Below are positions 50,401 through 59,445 of a DNA stretch of 64,000 nucleotides, one piece after another. Position 1 is the first letter of the stretch. The number at the start of each line of letters is the position of its first letter. Below the pieces are notes generated by a model that searched no databases, was not told where the DNA came from, and saw only the letters and a list, made by a program, of their open reading frames with translations. Both the position numbers and the translations under genes were made by a program. The DNA lies in contig CANRFZ010000002.1 in assembly GCA_947630025.1 (NCBI GenBank), forward strand, positions 124,001-188,000. Direction: 5' to 3'. This stretch comes from an uncultured Lachnospiraceae bacterium (GTDB taxonomy: Bacteria > Bacillota > Clostridia > Lachnospirales > Lachnospiraceae).

Positions 50401-51013
50401 GCTGCGCCACCTCCCCGGTCTCTCCGGCCAGCTCCTCCCGGAGATATGCCACGATATCTCTCATGCACTGCTCCGACTCGTCGTTGCGGAATGTACGCTC
50501 TACCCCGGCGCTATGGACTCTGTCCTCCGCAAAATCCTCCGCGTCCGCCAGAAAGCGGCGGCACATTTCGGTATATTTGGGATCGTCCTGCGCGCGCTCT
50601 CTGTTTAACGCCCTCTGCAGGCGTTCTCCGTCGTCCAGCTCGATCAGCACCGGCAGGATACTGTCCCTGCCGTAAAACCGGCACATATGCAGATAGGCTT
50701 CCAGCGTGCCGATCATCACATAAGACGCCTGCCGCAGATCGATGCTGCCGTCCGCCACCGTAAAATACCGCCACAGGCCCAGACACGTACTGTACGCCCG
50801 GTGCTCGATCACGCTGCCCTGCTCCATCAGCGCCCGGAATCCGGCCTCATCCGTAAAGTGATACTCCACGCCGTCCTGCTCGCCCGCCCGGATCGGTCTG
50901 GTCGTATACGGAACGATCGGCTTCAGCGCGACTTCCGTCTGCGCCAGCAGCTTTTTATAAATTGTGTCTTTTCCCGTGGAACTCTTTCCCATCAGGCACA
51001 CGATCTTACCCAT
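50390..51013 (-). CDS. Guanylate-kinase-family protein (paralogue in the holB cluster)
   Basis: A 207-residue P-loop kinase with [15 protein letters not shown] and the GMP-binding segment [19 protein letters not shown]. The lid and C-terminal half are shortened or diverged compared with Gmk (for example the region after [13 protein letters not shown]). In B. subtilis this place next to yaaR and the YaaO-type decarboxylase is held by tmk, not gmk. It may be an accessory guanylate kinase or have a new substrate. ATG 51013 with AGGATA upstream. Confidence 0.82.
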   Translation of the reverse strand: MGKIVCLMGKSSTGKDTIYKKLLAQTEVALKPIVPYTTRPIRAGEQDGVEYHFTDEAGFRALMEQGSVIEHRAYSTCLGLWRYFTVADGSIDLRQASYVMIGTLEAYLHMCRFYGRDSILPVLIELDDGERLQRALNRERAQDDPKYTEMCRRFLADAEDFAEDRVHSAGVERTFRNDESEQCMRDIVAYLREELAGETGEVAQLGH

Positions 51014-51130
51014 ATAGCCAATATCCTGCCACTCATGATAATCGGACGCTCCCGGCGCGGACAGATCCGATGCGCCGGTACGCCGTGTATTATTATAATG
51101 CCATACTTCGGCGGGAATTTCAACATCCTG

Positions 51131-53113
51131 TCACGCGCCGGTTCCGCCGTCGGCGACCACCGCGATGCAGCCTGCCTGCAGGATGCCCTGCACGGTGAGC
51201 CCCATGTCCAGATATCGGCCGATCTGCGCCAGAATCTCCCCTGTGATGCGCTCGCCCGGCGCCAGAATCGGGCTCCCCGGCGGATACAGATTCACGAAGT
51301 CCGCCGCCGTCCTTCCCTCCGCTTCCGTAAGGGCCGTGACCTCCCGCGCCGCCCGGAAAGCCTCCGCCGGAGACATCACGGTCTGCGCATATGCCGGACG
51401 CACCGGAAGAAGCGCTTCGTCTCCTCTGTCCGTGTCCTCTTTTATCTTATCATCTATCGCCAGCAGCGCGTCAGCCAATCTCTGCCAGCCTTCCCGCGTG
51501 TCCATCACCGTCATGAGCGCCACCACATAAGCGCCCGCCGCCATCTCCATCTGCAGACGGTATTCCTCCCGCAGCATATCGTAGAGCTGCCGACCGGTGA
51601 GGCCGCAGTTTTTTACATAAATGACCAGCTTGCCGATGTCCCATCCGGCCAGCGCATATCTGCCCGGCGGAAGCTCCTGCTCCCTGCCGACGCCGATATA
51701 ACGGCAGCCGCTTATCTTCCGGCAGAAGTCCTCGTATTCCTGCCGCAGCCGCAGGAACCGCTCCGCACCCTGCGTCTCCATATAACGGATGCAGCTGTCC
51801 ATGCTCGCCATCATCACATAGGACGGGCTGCTGGTCTGCAGCATCGTCAGATAGCCGCGCAGCCTCTCCCTGTCCACTCTGCCGCCCTGTACGTGCAGCA
51901 GCGCCGTCTGCGTCATGGCGGGGAGCGTCTTGTGCAGACTGTGGATGACCAGATCCGCGCCGCCCGCCAGCGCTCCGCTGCACACCGTTTCGTGCAGGCC
52001 GAAATGGGCGCCGTGGGCCTCGTCCACGATCAGGATGCCGCCCCGTGCGTGCACCGCGTCCGCCACCGCGCGGATATCGGTGACGATTCCCTCATAAGTC
52101 GGCGAAGTGATGACCACGGTTCTGCAGGCCGGATAGCGGTCCATCAGCATACCGATCTCGTCCGCGCGGACGCCGTCGCAGATGCCGTACTCCCCGATGA
52201 TATCGGGATAACAGAAGCGCAGCGTCAGCTCCTGCAGGATGGCCGCATGGTATACCGACCGGTGGCAGTTGCGTGCGATCAGCAGCTCCTCTCCCCGTCC
52301 TGCAGCCGTCATGACCGCCGCCAGCACGCCCACCGTACTGCCGTTGACCAGATAAAACGTCTCGTCCGCACCGTACAGACTGTTGGCGCGCTGCTGCGCC
52401 TCCTGCAGGATGCCCTGCGGATGGTGGAGATTGTCGAAGCCGTCGATCTCCGTGATGTCTATGTCATAATACCGCGCCATCTCGCCCGCCTCGGGATTCC
52501 GCTTGTGCCCCGGCATATGGCACGGATAACTGCCGCTCTCCCCATACGCCCGCAGCTTCTCATACAGGCCGGCATCCCTCTGCGCGCCGTGCCCCTTGCG
52601 GATGCCCACCGTCTCCCGCAGGGAACAGTACTTATCCGCCGCCGCGACCACCCACGCCTCTCTGCAGGTAGGCGGCACCACCGCCAACGGCCACATATGC
52701 TTTCTGATGATCTCCCGCTGGACGGCATTCAGTCCATACTCCCGCTCCGCATTGGCAGCGGCGACCGCGGGATGGCGGAAGCCGTGGAAACGTCCGCGCA
52801 CGGCCACATAGTCCTTGTCATGCCAGTCATACAGGAAATAGTCGTGCAGCAGCGCGCCCCGGATCAGATCCCGCTTGTTGCAGTGGAGCCCCAGCTTTTG
52901 ATTCAGCATCAGACTGCATCTCGCCACATCCATACAATGACTGTAGACCGTCATGGAGCCGTGCTGGATATGCGCCTTCGTACTCCTGAAATTGTCGGAC
53001 GCCAGAATATCCGCCGCGTACTCCTTTAACAGTCTGTGGATCTTTTTGTGCCGTTCATAGGATCTTTTGATCCGCTCGCTGCGCCGGGCAGCCCGGTCTT
53101 TTACCGTAATCAT
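51131..53113 (-). CDS. HD-domain / Orn-Lys-Arg decarboxylase fusion protein
   Basis: A 660-residue two-part protein. Residues about 1-180 are an HD-type phosphohydrolase: SHCMDVARCSLML, then GALLHDYFLYDWH, FRHPAVAAANA and IIRKHMWPL. From about residue 190 a fold-type I PLP decarboxylase of the YaaO/SpeA type follows: GSYPCHMPGHKRNPE, NGSTVGVLAAVM, IVDEAHGAHFG and the cofactor lysine in HSLHKTLPAMTQ, with the C-terminal PPGSPILAPGERI. These are normally separate genes; here the decarboxylase start codon is gone and the frame is continuous. ATG 53113 has GAGAGG nearby. The product is probably an amino-acid-derived amine; the role of the HD part is unknown. Confidence 0.88.
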   Translation of the reverse strand: MITVKDRAARRSERIKRSYERHKKIHRLLKEYAADILASDNFRSTKAHIQHGSMTVYSHCMDVARCSLMLNQKLGLHCNKRDLIRGALLHDYFLYDWHDKDYVAVRGRFHGFRHPAVAAANAEREYGLNAVQREIIRKHMWPLAVVPPTCREAWVVAAADKYCSLRETVGIRKGHGAQRDAGLYEKLRAYGESGSYPCHMPGHKRNPEAGEMARYYDIDITEIDGFDNLHHPQGILQEAQQRANSLYGADETFYLVNGSTVGVLAAVMTAAGRGEELLIARNCHRSVYHAAILQELTLRFCYPDIIGEYGICDGVRADEIGMLMDRYPACRTVVITSPTYEGIVTDIRAVADAVHARGGILIVDEAHGAHFGLHETVCSGALAGGADLVIHSLHKTLPAMTQTALLHVQGGRVDRERLRGYLTMLQTSSPSYVMMASMDSCIRYMETQGAERFLRLRQEYEDFCRKISGCRYIGVGREQELPPGRYALAGWDIGKLVIYVKNCGLTGRQLYDMLREEYRLQMEMAAGAYVVALMTVMDTREGWQRLADALLAIDDKIKEDTDRGDEALLPVRPAYAQTVMSPAEAFRAAREVTALTEAEGRTAADFVNLYPPGSPILAPGERITGEILAQIGRYLDMGLTVQGILQAGCIAVVADGGTGA

Positions 53114-53129
53114 TGTCCTCTCCGTCCGC

Positions 53130-53465
53130 TTATACAAACACTGCCTGCACCAGCACCATATAACAGATCGTTCCGACGCCGATGCTGAGCAGGATATTCT
53201 TTTTCCACCGATGCAGCGCCGCCACCAGAAGCCCAGCGATCAGGGACGGCAGGAAATGGCCCGCCTCCTGCAGATCCACGTTCCGGAAGCAGTACACTAC
53301 CAGCACCGCCATAATGGACGCGGGAAGCACATCTCCGAGACGGCGCACCAGCGCTGGCAGCTCTTTCCTGCCACCGAACACCAGAAACGGAAACGCCCGC
53401 AGTATGATCGTACATAGCGACACCACGCCGATGACCGCCAGTGAATATCCCACGCCGCCCGTCAT
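53130..53465 (-). CDS. azlD: AzlD-type branched-chain amino acid transport protein
   Basis: A 111-residue protein with three or four membrane helices: LAVIGVVSLCTIILRAFPFLVF near the N-terminus and a conserved RRLGDVLPASIMAVLVVYC. AzlD is the small partner of AzlC in branched-chain amino acid export. Its ATG at 53465 overlaps the azlC stop by 4 bases (ATGA). The longer ORF in the track is an upstream frame extension inside azlC. Confidence 0.9.
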   Translation of the reverse strand: MTGGVGYSLAVIGVVSLCTIILRAFPFLVFGGRKELPALVRRLGDVLPASIMAVLVVYCFRNVDLQEAGHFLPSLIAGLLVAALHRWKKNILLSIGVGTICYMVLVQAVFV

Positions 53466-54172
53466 GCCGCACCCCTTCCTTTCTCTCCGTCCGCAGCATC
53501 CCTGCGCCTGCGGTCTGTCCATAGCAGGATAACCATACAGGTGCACAGGGCGGGCAGGATAAACCGATCCGGCCCTAGGAGCAGCAGCCAGACGATACCG
53601 CTTATGGCCCCCAGCAGCGTGGGAAAATGGGATTTCTGCCCCTGCCACTGCTCCGACACGATCACGATAAACAGAGCGGTCATGGAGAAGTCAATCCCCG
53701 TCGAGTCGAAAGGAATGTGACTGCCCGCCAGCGCCCCGATGACCGATCCCGCGATCCAGTAGCAGTGATCCAGCAGAGAGATCAGAAAGCTGACCTTCCC
53801 CCAGTCCATCCCCTCCGGCACTTTCAGATTGCACAGAACCGAGTAAGTCTCGTCCGTCAGGGAGAATACCATATACGGATACGCCTTCCCCGTCTTTTTG
53901 TACTTTTCTACAAAAGAAAGCCCATAGAAAATATGTCTGCCGTTGATAAACAGCGTCATCATGGCAACCGTCAGAAGCCCCGCGCCCGTGCGCAGCAGAT
54001 CCACCAGTACGAACTGCATACTGCCCGCATAGACCATCACGCTGGCCAAAAGCGCCCACACGACACTGTACCCCGCGTCCTGCAGCAGTATGCCGAAAGC
54101 TATTCCCAAAAAAAGATAACCCAGCATGACCGGTATCGTCTGCCGGAATGCAAATTTGAAATTATTCGCCAT
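53462..54172 (-). CDS. azlC: AzlC-type branched-chain amino acid permease
   Basis: A 236-residue membrane protein. FRQTIPVMLGYLFLGIAFGILL, VYAGSMQFVLVDLL and LFINGRHIFYGLSFVEKY are AzlC motifs. With AzlD it exports branched-chain amino acids or analogues. ATG 54172 lies 11 bases inside the end of the upstream glycosyltransferase gene, whose last codons (GGATGGAAC) supply the ribosome site, so the three genes are probably one transcript. Confidence 0.92.
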   Translation of the reverse strand: MANNFKFAFRQTIPVMLGYLFLGIAFGILLQDAGYSVVWALLASVMVYAGSMQFVLVDLLRTGAGLLTVAMMTLFINGRHIFYGLSFVEKYKKTGKAYPYMVFSLTDETYSVLCNLKVPEGMDWGKVSFLISLLDHCYWIAGSVIGALAGSHIPFDSTGIDFSMTALFIVIVSEQWQGQKSHFPTLLGAISGIVWLLLLGPDRFILPALCTCMVILLWTDRRRRDAADGEKGRGAA

Positions 54173-55343
54173 GTTCCATCCACTCATGCAGCACCGCCGC
54201 CCTGTGCGCCCAAGTATGGCCGGCTGCCGCCATCCGATACCCCGCGTCCGCGATCCGCTGCATCCTGTCCGTATCGCTCAATAGCTCCTCTGCGATGCCG
54301 GGGAGCTCCTCCATCCGGGAGAGCGAATAGATCCTGCAGTCTGTGCCGTCGTGCAGGATGCCGTCCAGATAGACGCTGCTGTCCGTCAGGCACACGGTGC
54401 CGTTGAGCATACTGTTAAAGATCCTGTCGTGGGCGCCGTCCTTAAACCATGGCATGACGTTCAGCGAGATCTTCGTCTGGCACAGTTTTTTCAGGCAGCC
54501 CGCCGAATCCAGATTGTTCATCATCAGCAGATTCTCGGGATGCCTGCACGGTATCGCGCCCCAGCCGTCCCCGAAGATGTGCACCCTGATACCGCCGTCC
54601 GCCAGCGCCTGTACCACCCGGCCCCGCACCGTATAGCGCACATACAGATCGATAAAGGTCTGGGAGGCCATCGCCTTTTTCAGCTCGTCCTCCGGCACTT
54701 CCCCCAATTCCCGCAGCAGATGCTCCTCCGTCACCTGTTCCACCGTCTTGTATGGATTCGCCAGCAGATCGTCTATCATGCCGTAATAAAAAGCCGTGTA
54801 CTCGTCGTCGATCCGTGTGATATATTTTTCAAAAGTCTGCGGCGCGCAGTAATTCCCCACCAGCATTACGTCATATCTGCGGTTTGCAATCGGCACATTG
54901 GAACGGTTCGGATTCAACTGCGTCCCCGCCAGAGGCAGAAACGGCATCCGCCTGATCTCCGGGAAAAACCGCTGCATATATTTGTCATGGTTCCTGTCGA
55001 TGCTGATGTGGTGGTACAGTCTGGGCGCCCTCTCCAGAAAATGATGATAGTACATCGGATGATCGACGACGATATTGTAGCTGGGGATCTCCAGAGCATC
55101 CCACATACTTCTGTCGTTTTCATCCAGAAAATAAGGCTCGCCGCTCATGCCGTGGAAATTAAAATTGATCAGCGCCGTGTTTCCCTTTTCAAAGAAACGG
55201 AAAAACTTATCCGCGCTGGCATATGGTTTGCTTAAGTCGAACAGAAACGTCTCGTGGCCCAGCCCGCGCATCGCTTCCGCCAGCCGCCCGGAAAAGTAAC
55301 CCTGCGTCTCTATATCGCCTTCAAAAAACATGATCTTCTTCAT
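54162..55343 (-). CDS. CgeB-like family glycosyltransferase
   Basis: A 393-residue protein. The N-terminal half (KKIMFFEGDIETQGYFSGRLAEA) and the middle segment RYDVMLVGNYCAPQTFEKYI resemble the DUF3880/CgeB group. The C-terminal half has a GT-B-type donor site (IRVHIFGDGWGAIP, then HDRIFNSMLNGTVCLTDSS). Such proteins glycosylate spore surface or flagellar components, or unknown acceptors. ATG 55343 with a weak GAGAG site; the longer track ORF is not supported. It has its own TTTACT-17-TATAAT promoter and overlaps azlC. Confidence 0.75.
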   Translation of the reverse strand: MKKIMFFEGDIETQGYFSGRLAEAMRGLGHETFLFDLSKPYASADKFFRFFEKGNTALINFNFHGMSGEPYFLDENDRSMWDALEIPSYNIVVDHPMYYHHFLERAPRLYHHISIDRNHDKYMQRFFPEIRRMPFLPLAGTQLNPNRSNVPIANRRYDVMLVGNYCAPQTFEKYITRIDDEYTAFYYGMIDDLLANPYKTVEQVTEEHLLRELGEVPEDELKKAMASQTFIDLYVRYTVRGRVVQALADGGIRVHIFGDGWGAIPCRHPENLLMMNNLDSAGCLKKLCQTKISLNVMPWFKDGAHDRIFNSMLNGTVCLTDSSVYLDGILHDGTDCRIYSLSRMEELPGIAEELLSDTDRMQRIADAGYRMAAAGHTWAHRAAVLHEWMEHGE

Positions 55344-55403
55344 CGCTATGATCTCTCTGTACCGCGGCAGACGCCGATAACCCCACATAAAACCGCAGTT
55401 TAG

Positions 55404-55432
55404 ATTATAACACAGATCGCGGTATAAGTAAA
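55404..55432 (-). promoter_or_regulatory. Promoter of the CgeB-like gene
   Basis: On the minus strand TTTACT (55427-55432) and TATAAT (55404-55409) are 17 bases apart, about 55 bases upstream of the start codon. Confidence 0.65.
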
Positions 55433-55458
55433 TTCTTTCGCAAACTGCCGCCCCGTTG

Positions 55459-55487
55459 TGGACAAAGATGCCGGCATCCATTATAAT
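55459..55487 (+). promoter_or_regulatory. Promoter of the PTPS-related membrane protein gene with palindromic spacer
   Basis: TGGACA (55459-55464) and TATAAT (55482-55487) are 17 bases apart. The spacer holds the perfect palindrome GATGCCGGCATC (55467-55478), a candidate operator. Confidence 0.65.
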
Positions 55488-55518
55488 TTAGGCATAAACG
55501 TGAACAGGGGGCCCTCCG

Positions 55519-57888
55519 ATGAACATACCATTCCGACAGATCGCAAAGACAGACGCCGCAAAAACCCTGACGCCTGTCAAAATTCTTCTTGGCTTGGAGC
55601 TGTTGTGCCTGCTCATCGGCCTCTGCCAGTATCTGAGACCTCTCCGGCAGTACGATTACCGGTCGGACGATCTGGTCAGCAACCTTCCGCAGTATATGGT
55701 CTACGAGGAAACCGGCTGCTATCCGGACGGCATACGCATGAAAGAAGACGCCGGAGAGCTGGACCCGCTCTATATCACTACGCCCTATCTCCGGCTGCCC
55801 GGAGGCAGCTATGAAGTCTCCATCCTGTACCGGACGGACACCGAAGGGCAGGAATATACCGCCGCCTCCAAGTACCGAACCTATCCCGTTCACGCGGCGC
55901 ATGAGCACATCGAACTGCCGCCGGAAAAGGAAGCGCTGACCTTTTCTTTTTACTCCCCGCTGAAAGTGGAAAATTACCAGATCCACATCAATTACAACGG
56001 AAGCGGACGCCTGCTGGTGCAGGGCATTCAGATCCACGAGACGAACGCCTGGAAAAATGTCTTTTTATTTTACGTGCTTCTTTTTTCCGCTATGATCGAC
56101 CTGCTGGTGCTGGTATACCGCAGGGCGTCCTCTGCTGCCGCAAAGCGGGAGCTTCGGCTGGTGTGGGCCGTGCTCGCCTTCCTCGTGTTTTTTTCCAGCC
56201 TGCCGATATTTGATTTCTTCCTGCGCCAGAGCGACGACCTGCTTTTCCACCTCAACCGGATCGAGGCGATCAAGGCTTCGCTGCTGAACGGGCAGTTCCC
56301 CAACAGGGTGTCCGCTTGGTGGAATCTGGGCTACGGCTATGCCGTCGGCATCCTTTACGGCGAACTCTTTCTCTATCTGCCGGCCCTTCTGCGCATACTC
56401 GGCTTCTCCGTGCAGGGCGCTTATAAACTGTATCTTCTGTTCATCAATCTGGGAACCGCAGCCGCGGCTTACTGCTGCTTTAAGAAGTGTTTTAAACAGA
56501 CGTCCGCCGCCCTGATCGGCTGCGGCGCCTATATGCTGATGCCCTACCGACTCGTCTGCCTCTTTCTCAGGGCGTCCGTGGGCGAATATACGGCCATGCT
56601 ATTTTTCCCGCTGATCTTCTATGGCCTATACCGTCTCTGCTTCGGCCATACGGAGTCGGAAGATTACAAAAAAAGCGGGCTGCTTCTGCTGATCGGCTAT
56701 ACGGGCGTCATCCAGAGCCACGTGATCAGCTGCGTCATCATAGCGATCTTTTCCGGCCTGTTCCTGCTTGCCTTTCTCAAAAGAATCCTGCAGCCGCGGA
56801 GACTGTGGCAGTTTGTCAAAATAATGACCGGCGTGGTACTGCTGAACCTCTGGTTTCTGGTGCCGTTCGCCGATTATTTCCTCACGGAAAACGTGCGGAA
56901 AAATAATTATCCGTCGGGCGCGTTCAGCTCCAGCGGCGTTCTCCTTGGCCAGATGTTTTCCTTTTTCCAGCGGGCGCACGGCGCTTCCCATACGATTATG
57001 GAAACGCTGACGAGCACCCTCAGCGAGAGGAATTACGCGCTGGGCGCCGGTACGCTGGTGATCGCCCTATATCTCTGTCTCCGGCTCTATCAGGGGAAAT
57101 CCCGCTCGCGTATCACGCGGATCGGCGATTTCAGCATGGGGTTGGCAGCCGTGGCACTTTTTATGAGTACGATATGGTTCCCATGGGATTGGATTCATCA
57201 GATGAACGGCCTGTTCCAGATGATCACCAATAATCTCCAGTACCCTTGGCGTTTTCTCGGCATCGCCGGTTTCTTCACCGCGGTAACTGCCGTGTGCCTC
57301 GTCCGTCTGACCGGCTCCGTATCCCATCCGGCCCTGCACTACAGCGTGACCGTGTCGCTCTGCGCCCTCTATCTGCTCTCCGCCGGATATTTTCTCGATG
57401 ATTATACCGAAACCGCGGGATCGGTACGCTATATTGACGAATGCGACTTGGACAGCCGCATGATCGGAAACGGAGAATTTCTCCCCGAAAACGTTTCCGG
57501 AGATTTCTCTGCCCAGGAGGACGCCGTGGCGGACGACCGTTTGCAGATCACCTCGCAGGCCCGCAGCAAAGGCGCTTATATCGTAAGCTGCGTCAACGAT
57601 TCCTCCGCCGACGGCTATGTGGACGTTCCGATACTTCCCTGCCGGGGATACCGTTGTACGGACAGCGCTACAGGGGAAAATCTGACCGTGCAGCTGGACG
57701 TGCCGGGATGTATCCGGGTGATCGTTCCGTCCGGCTACAACGGAACGTTTCGCGTCGCCTATCGGGAACCCCTGTATTGGAGAGCGGCAGAGCTGATCTC
57801 TCTCCTGACGCTGCTCGTCATAGCGGGAGGCTTTCTGTCTGCGCGGCGCGCAAAACGTCCCGCGGTGACAACTGCCTGTAAGTCGTGA
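55519..57888 (+). CDS. Large polytopic membrane protein, PTPS-related (GT-C/YfhO-like)
   Basis: A 789-residue protein. After a first helix comes an extracytoplasmic beta-rich domain (about 55-175), then about a dozen membrane helices, and a second extracytoplasmic domain near the C-terminus before a last helix. The segment RQSDDLLFHLNRIEAIKASL followed by GYAVGILYGELFLYLPALLR is typical of the 6-pyruvoyl-tetrahydropterin-synthase-related membrane family (PF10131), thought to be GT-C-type glycosyltransferases. Despite the name it is not a pterin enzyme. Its 3' end overlaps the convergent MATE gene by 71 bases. Confidence 0.78.
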   Translation: MNIPFRQIAKTDAAKTLTPVKILLGLELLCLLIGLCQYLRPLRQYDYRSDDLVSNLPQYMVYEETGCYPDGIRMKEDAGELDPLYITTPYLRLPGGSYEVSILYRTDTEGQEYTAASKYRTYPVHAAHEHIELPPEKEALTFSFYSPLKVENYQIHINYNGSGRLLVQGIQIHETNAWKNVFLFYVLLFSAMIDLLVLVYRRASSAAAKRELRLVWAVLAFLVFFSSLPIFDFFLRQSDDLLFHLNRIEAIKASLLNGQFPNRVSAWWNLGYGYAVGILYGELFLYLPALLRILGFSVQGAYKLYLLFINLGTAAAAYCCFKKCFKQTSAALIGCGAYMLMPYRLVCLFLRASVGEYTAMLFFPLIFYGLYRLCFGHTESEDYKKSGLLLLIGYTGVIQSHVISCVIIAIFSGLFLLAFLKRILQPRRLWQFVKIMTGVVLLNLWFLVPFADYFLTENVRKNNYPSGAFSSSGVLLGQMFSFFQRAHGASHTIMETLTSTLSERNYALGAGTLVIALYLCLRLYQGKSRSRITRIGDFSMGLAAVALFMSTIWFPWDWIHQMNGLFQMITNNLQYPWRFLGIAGFFTAVTAVCLVRLTGSVSHPALHYSVTVSLCALYLLSAGYFLDDYTETAGSVRYIDECDLDSRMIGNGEFLPENVSGDFSAQEDAVADDRLQITSQARSKGAYIVSCVNDSSADGYVDVPILPCRGYRCTDSATGENLTVQLDVPGCIRVIVPSGYNGTFRVAYREPLYWRAAELISLLTLLVIAGGFLSARRAKRPAVTTACKS

Positions 57889-59275
57889 CGATGATCACCG
57901 CCGAAACAACCGCCGTCAGAAGATCCGATACCGGCATGGAATAGAGTACGCCGTCCAGCCCGAAGAAGACCGGCAGCAATAGCGCCAGCCCGACGCCGAA
58001 AACAATCTCCCGCACCATGGAAAGCATTGTGGATGCCGCCGCTTTTCCCATGGCCTGCAGGAAGATGAACGCCGCTTTATTGACACAGGCAAAAACCACC
58101 ATGCACAGATATACGCGAAATGCCTTCACCGCAAACGCCGTATAATATACGCTCTCGTTAGCAGCGCCGAAAATACCGATCAACTGCATCGGCCAGAGCT
58201 CCACGATCACAAGCGCAGCCGCGCCCACACACGCCTCCGCAGTCAGCAGTTTCGTAAAGAGCTGCTTCACACGCCCTGTCAGGCCCGCTCCCATATTAAA
58301 GCCCACGATCGGAATACATCCCGCCGCCATACCTACGACGATGGAAATGACGATCTGAAAAAATTTCATAACGATACCCACTACCGCCATCGGAATCTGC
58401 GCGTACTGTTCCTGTCCGAACACCGCGTCCATCGCGCCGTATTTGCGGATCATATTGTTGATGGCCGCCATCGCCGCGACAAGAGAAATCTGTGACAGGA
58501 AACTGCAGATACCAAGGGAAAGCATCCTGCCGACGATCGTCCTTTGCAGGCGCAGATCTCTCCCTGTGATTTTCACGGCCTTTGTGTGGCACAGATACCA
58601 CACCGCAAGCGCAGCCGTCGCCATCTGTCCCAGCACGGTCGCCACCGCCGCGCCCATCATGCCCCATTTGCACCCATATATAAAGATCGGGTCCAGCACA
58701 ATATTGATCACCGCGCCGGCCAGTGTGGAGACCATCGCGAACTTAGGACTGCCATCCGCGCGGATAACCGGATTCATCGCCTGCCCGAACATATAGAATG
58801 GGATTCCAAGCGTGATCCAGAAGAAATATTCCCGGGAATGATGAAAGGTCTCCTCATTCACCGTACCGCCGAACATCGCGATGATCTGATCACGGAAAAG
58901 CAGATAAACTGCAGTCAGCACAATACCGCCGAGCACTGTCAGAAGCAGTGCGTTTCCCATGCTCCGCCCGGCGTTCTCCGGTTCGTTTTTGCCAAGGCAC
59001 AAGGATACGAATGCGCAGCAGCCGTCGCCGATCATTACGGCCACCGCCAGCGCGATGACCGTCAGCGGAAATACTACCGTATTGGCCGCGTTGCCGTAGG
59101 AGCCGAGATAGTCCGCGTTGGCGATAAAGATCTGATCGACGATATTGTAGAGTGCGCCGACCAGCAGCGAGATGATGCAGGGAACGGCATATTTGGCCAT
59201 CAGCTTTCCGATTTTCTCATCGGCGAGATACCGCCGGTTGTTTTGTTTGTTTTCTGTGAGATTTTTGTTTTCCAT
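57818..59275 (-). CDS. MATE-family multidrug/organic cation exporter
   Basis: A 485-residue transporter with twelve helices in two homologous halves. LMAKYAVPCIISLLVGALYNIVDQIFI near the N-terminus, FYMFGQAMNPVIRADGSPKFAM, and GFNMGAGLTGRVKQLF in the second half are MATE features. It would export drugs or metabolites by sodium or proton antiport. ATG 59275 has GGAGG at 6 bases. A promoter at 59362-59390 is followed by an intrinsic terminator before the gene, so expression is probably controlled by attenuation. Its last 71 bases overlap the convergent membrane protein gene. Confidence 0.93.
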   Translation of the reverse strand: MENKNLTENKQNNRRYLADEKIGKLMAKYAVPCIISLLVGALYNIVDQIFIANADYLGSYGNAANTVVFPLTVIALAVAVMIGDGCCAFVSLCLGKNEPENAGRSMGNALLLTVLGGIVLTAVYLLFRDQIIAMFGGTVNEETFHHSREYFFWITLGIPFYMFGQAMNPVIRADGSPKFAMVSTLAGAVINIVLDPIFIYGCKWGMMGAAVATVLGQMATAALAVWYLCHTKAVKITGRDLRLQRTIVGRMLSLGICSFLSQISLVAAMAAINNMIRKYGAMDAVFGQEQYAQIPMAVVGIVMKFFQIVISIVVGMAAGCIPIVGFNMGAGLTGRVKQLFTKLLTAEACVGAAALVIVELWPMQLIGIFGAANESVYYTAFAVKAFRVYLCMVVFACVNKAAFIFLQAMGKAAASTMLSMVREIVFGVGLALLLPVFFGLDGVLYSMPVSDLLTAVVSAVIIVTTYRQLSPRDVLRAAQTESLPL

Positions 59276-59304
59276 TTGATGCCTCCGTTTTCTTTCTTTC
59301 ACAT

Positions 59305-59337
59305 AAAAAAGCGCAAGTCCGTCAGTTGGACTTACGC
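59305..59337 (-). terminator. Promoter-proximal terminator (probable attenuator) of the MATE gene
   Basis: On the minus strand GCGTAAGTCC pairs with GGACTTGCGC (10 bp with one G-T) across a 7-nt loop and is followed by T6. It lies between the promoter (start near 59355) and the MATE ribosome site. A small CAC-TTCG-GTG hairpin and the palindrome CTTATAAG precede it and could form an alternative fold. Confidence 0.8.
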
Positions 59338-59361
59338 CTTATAAGCTACTCACCGAAGTGT

Positions 59362-59390
59362 ATTATAACACCGGCATTTTTATTTTTCAA
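59362..59390 (-). promoter_or_regulatory. Promoter of the MATE exporter gene
   Basis: On the minus strand TTGAAA (59385-59390) and TATAAT (59362-59367) are separated by 17 bases, upstream of the leader terminator. Confidence 0.75.
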
Positions 59391-59445
59391 AGTGTTTTTT
59401 TTATTTTTTTGCCTGTTTTTTATGGCCCGTTTTTTCGACCGGTTT

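Noticed and set aside
50687-53029. 780-residue + strand ORF opposite the HD-decarboxylase gene
   Set aside because: It is rich in Arg/His/Ala as expected for an antisense shadow of a GC-rich gene, has no ribosome site or family motif, and the minus strand carries clear enzyme motifs.
55519-57888. Pterin-synthase function suggested by the PTPS-related family name
   Set aside because: The sequence is a polytopic membrane protein with no PTPS catalytic residues; the family name is historical.
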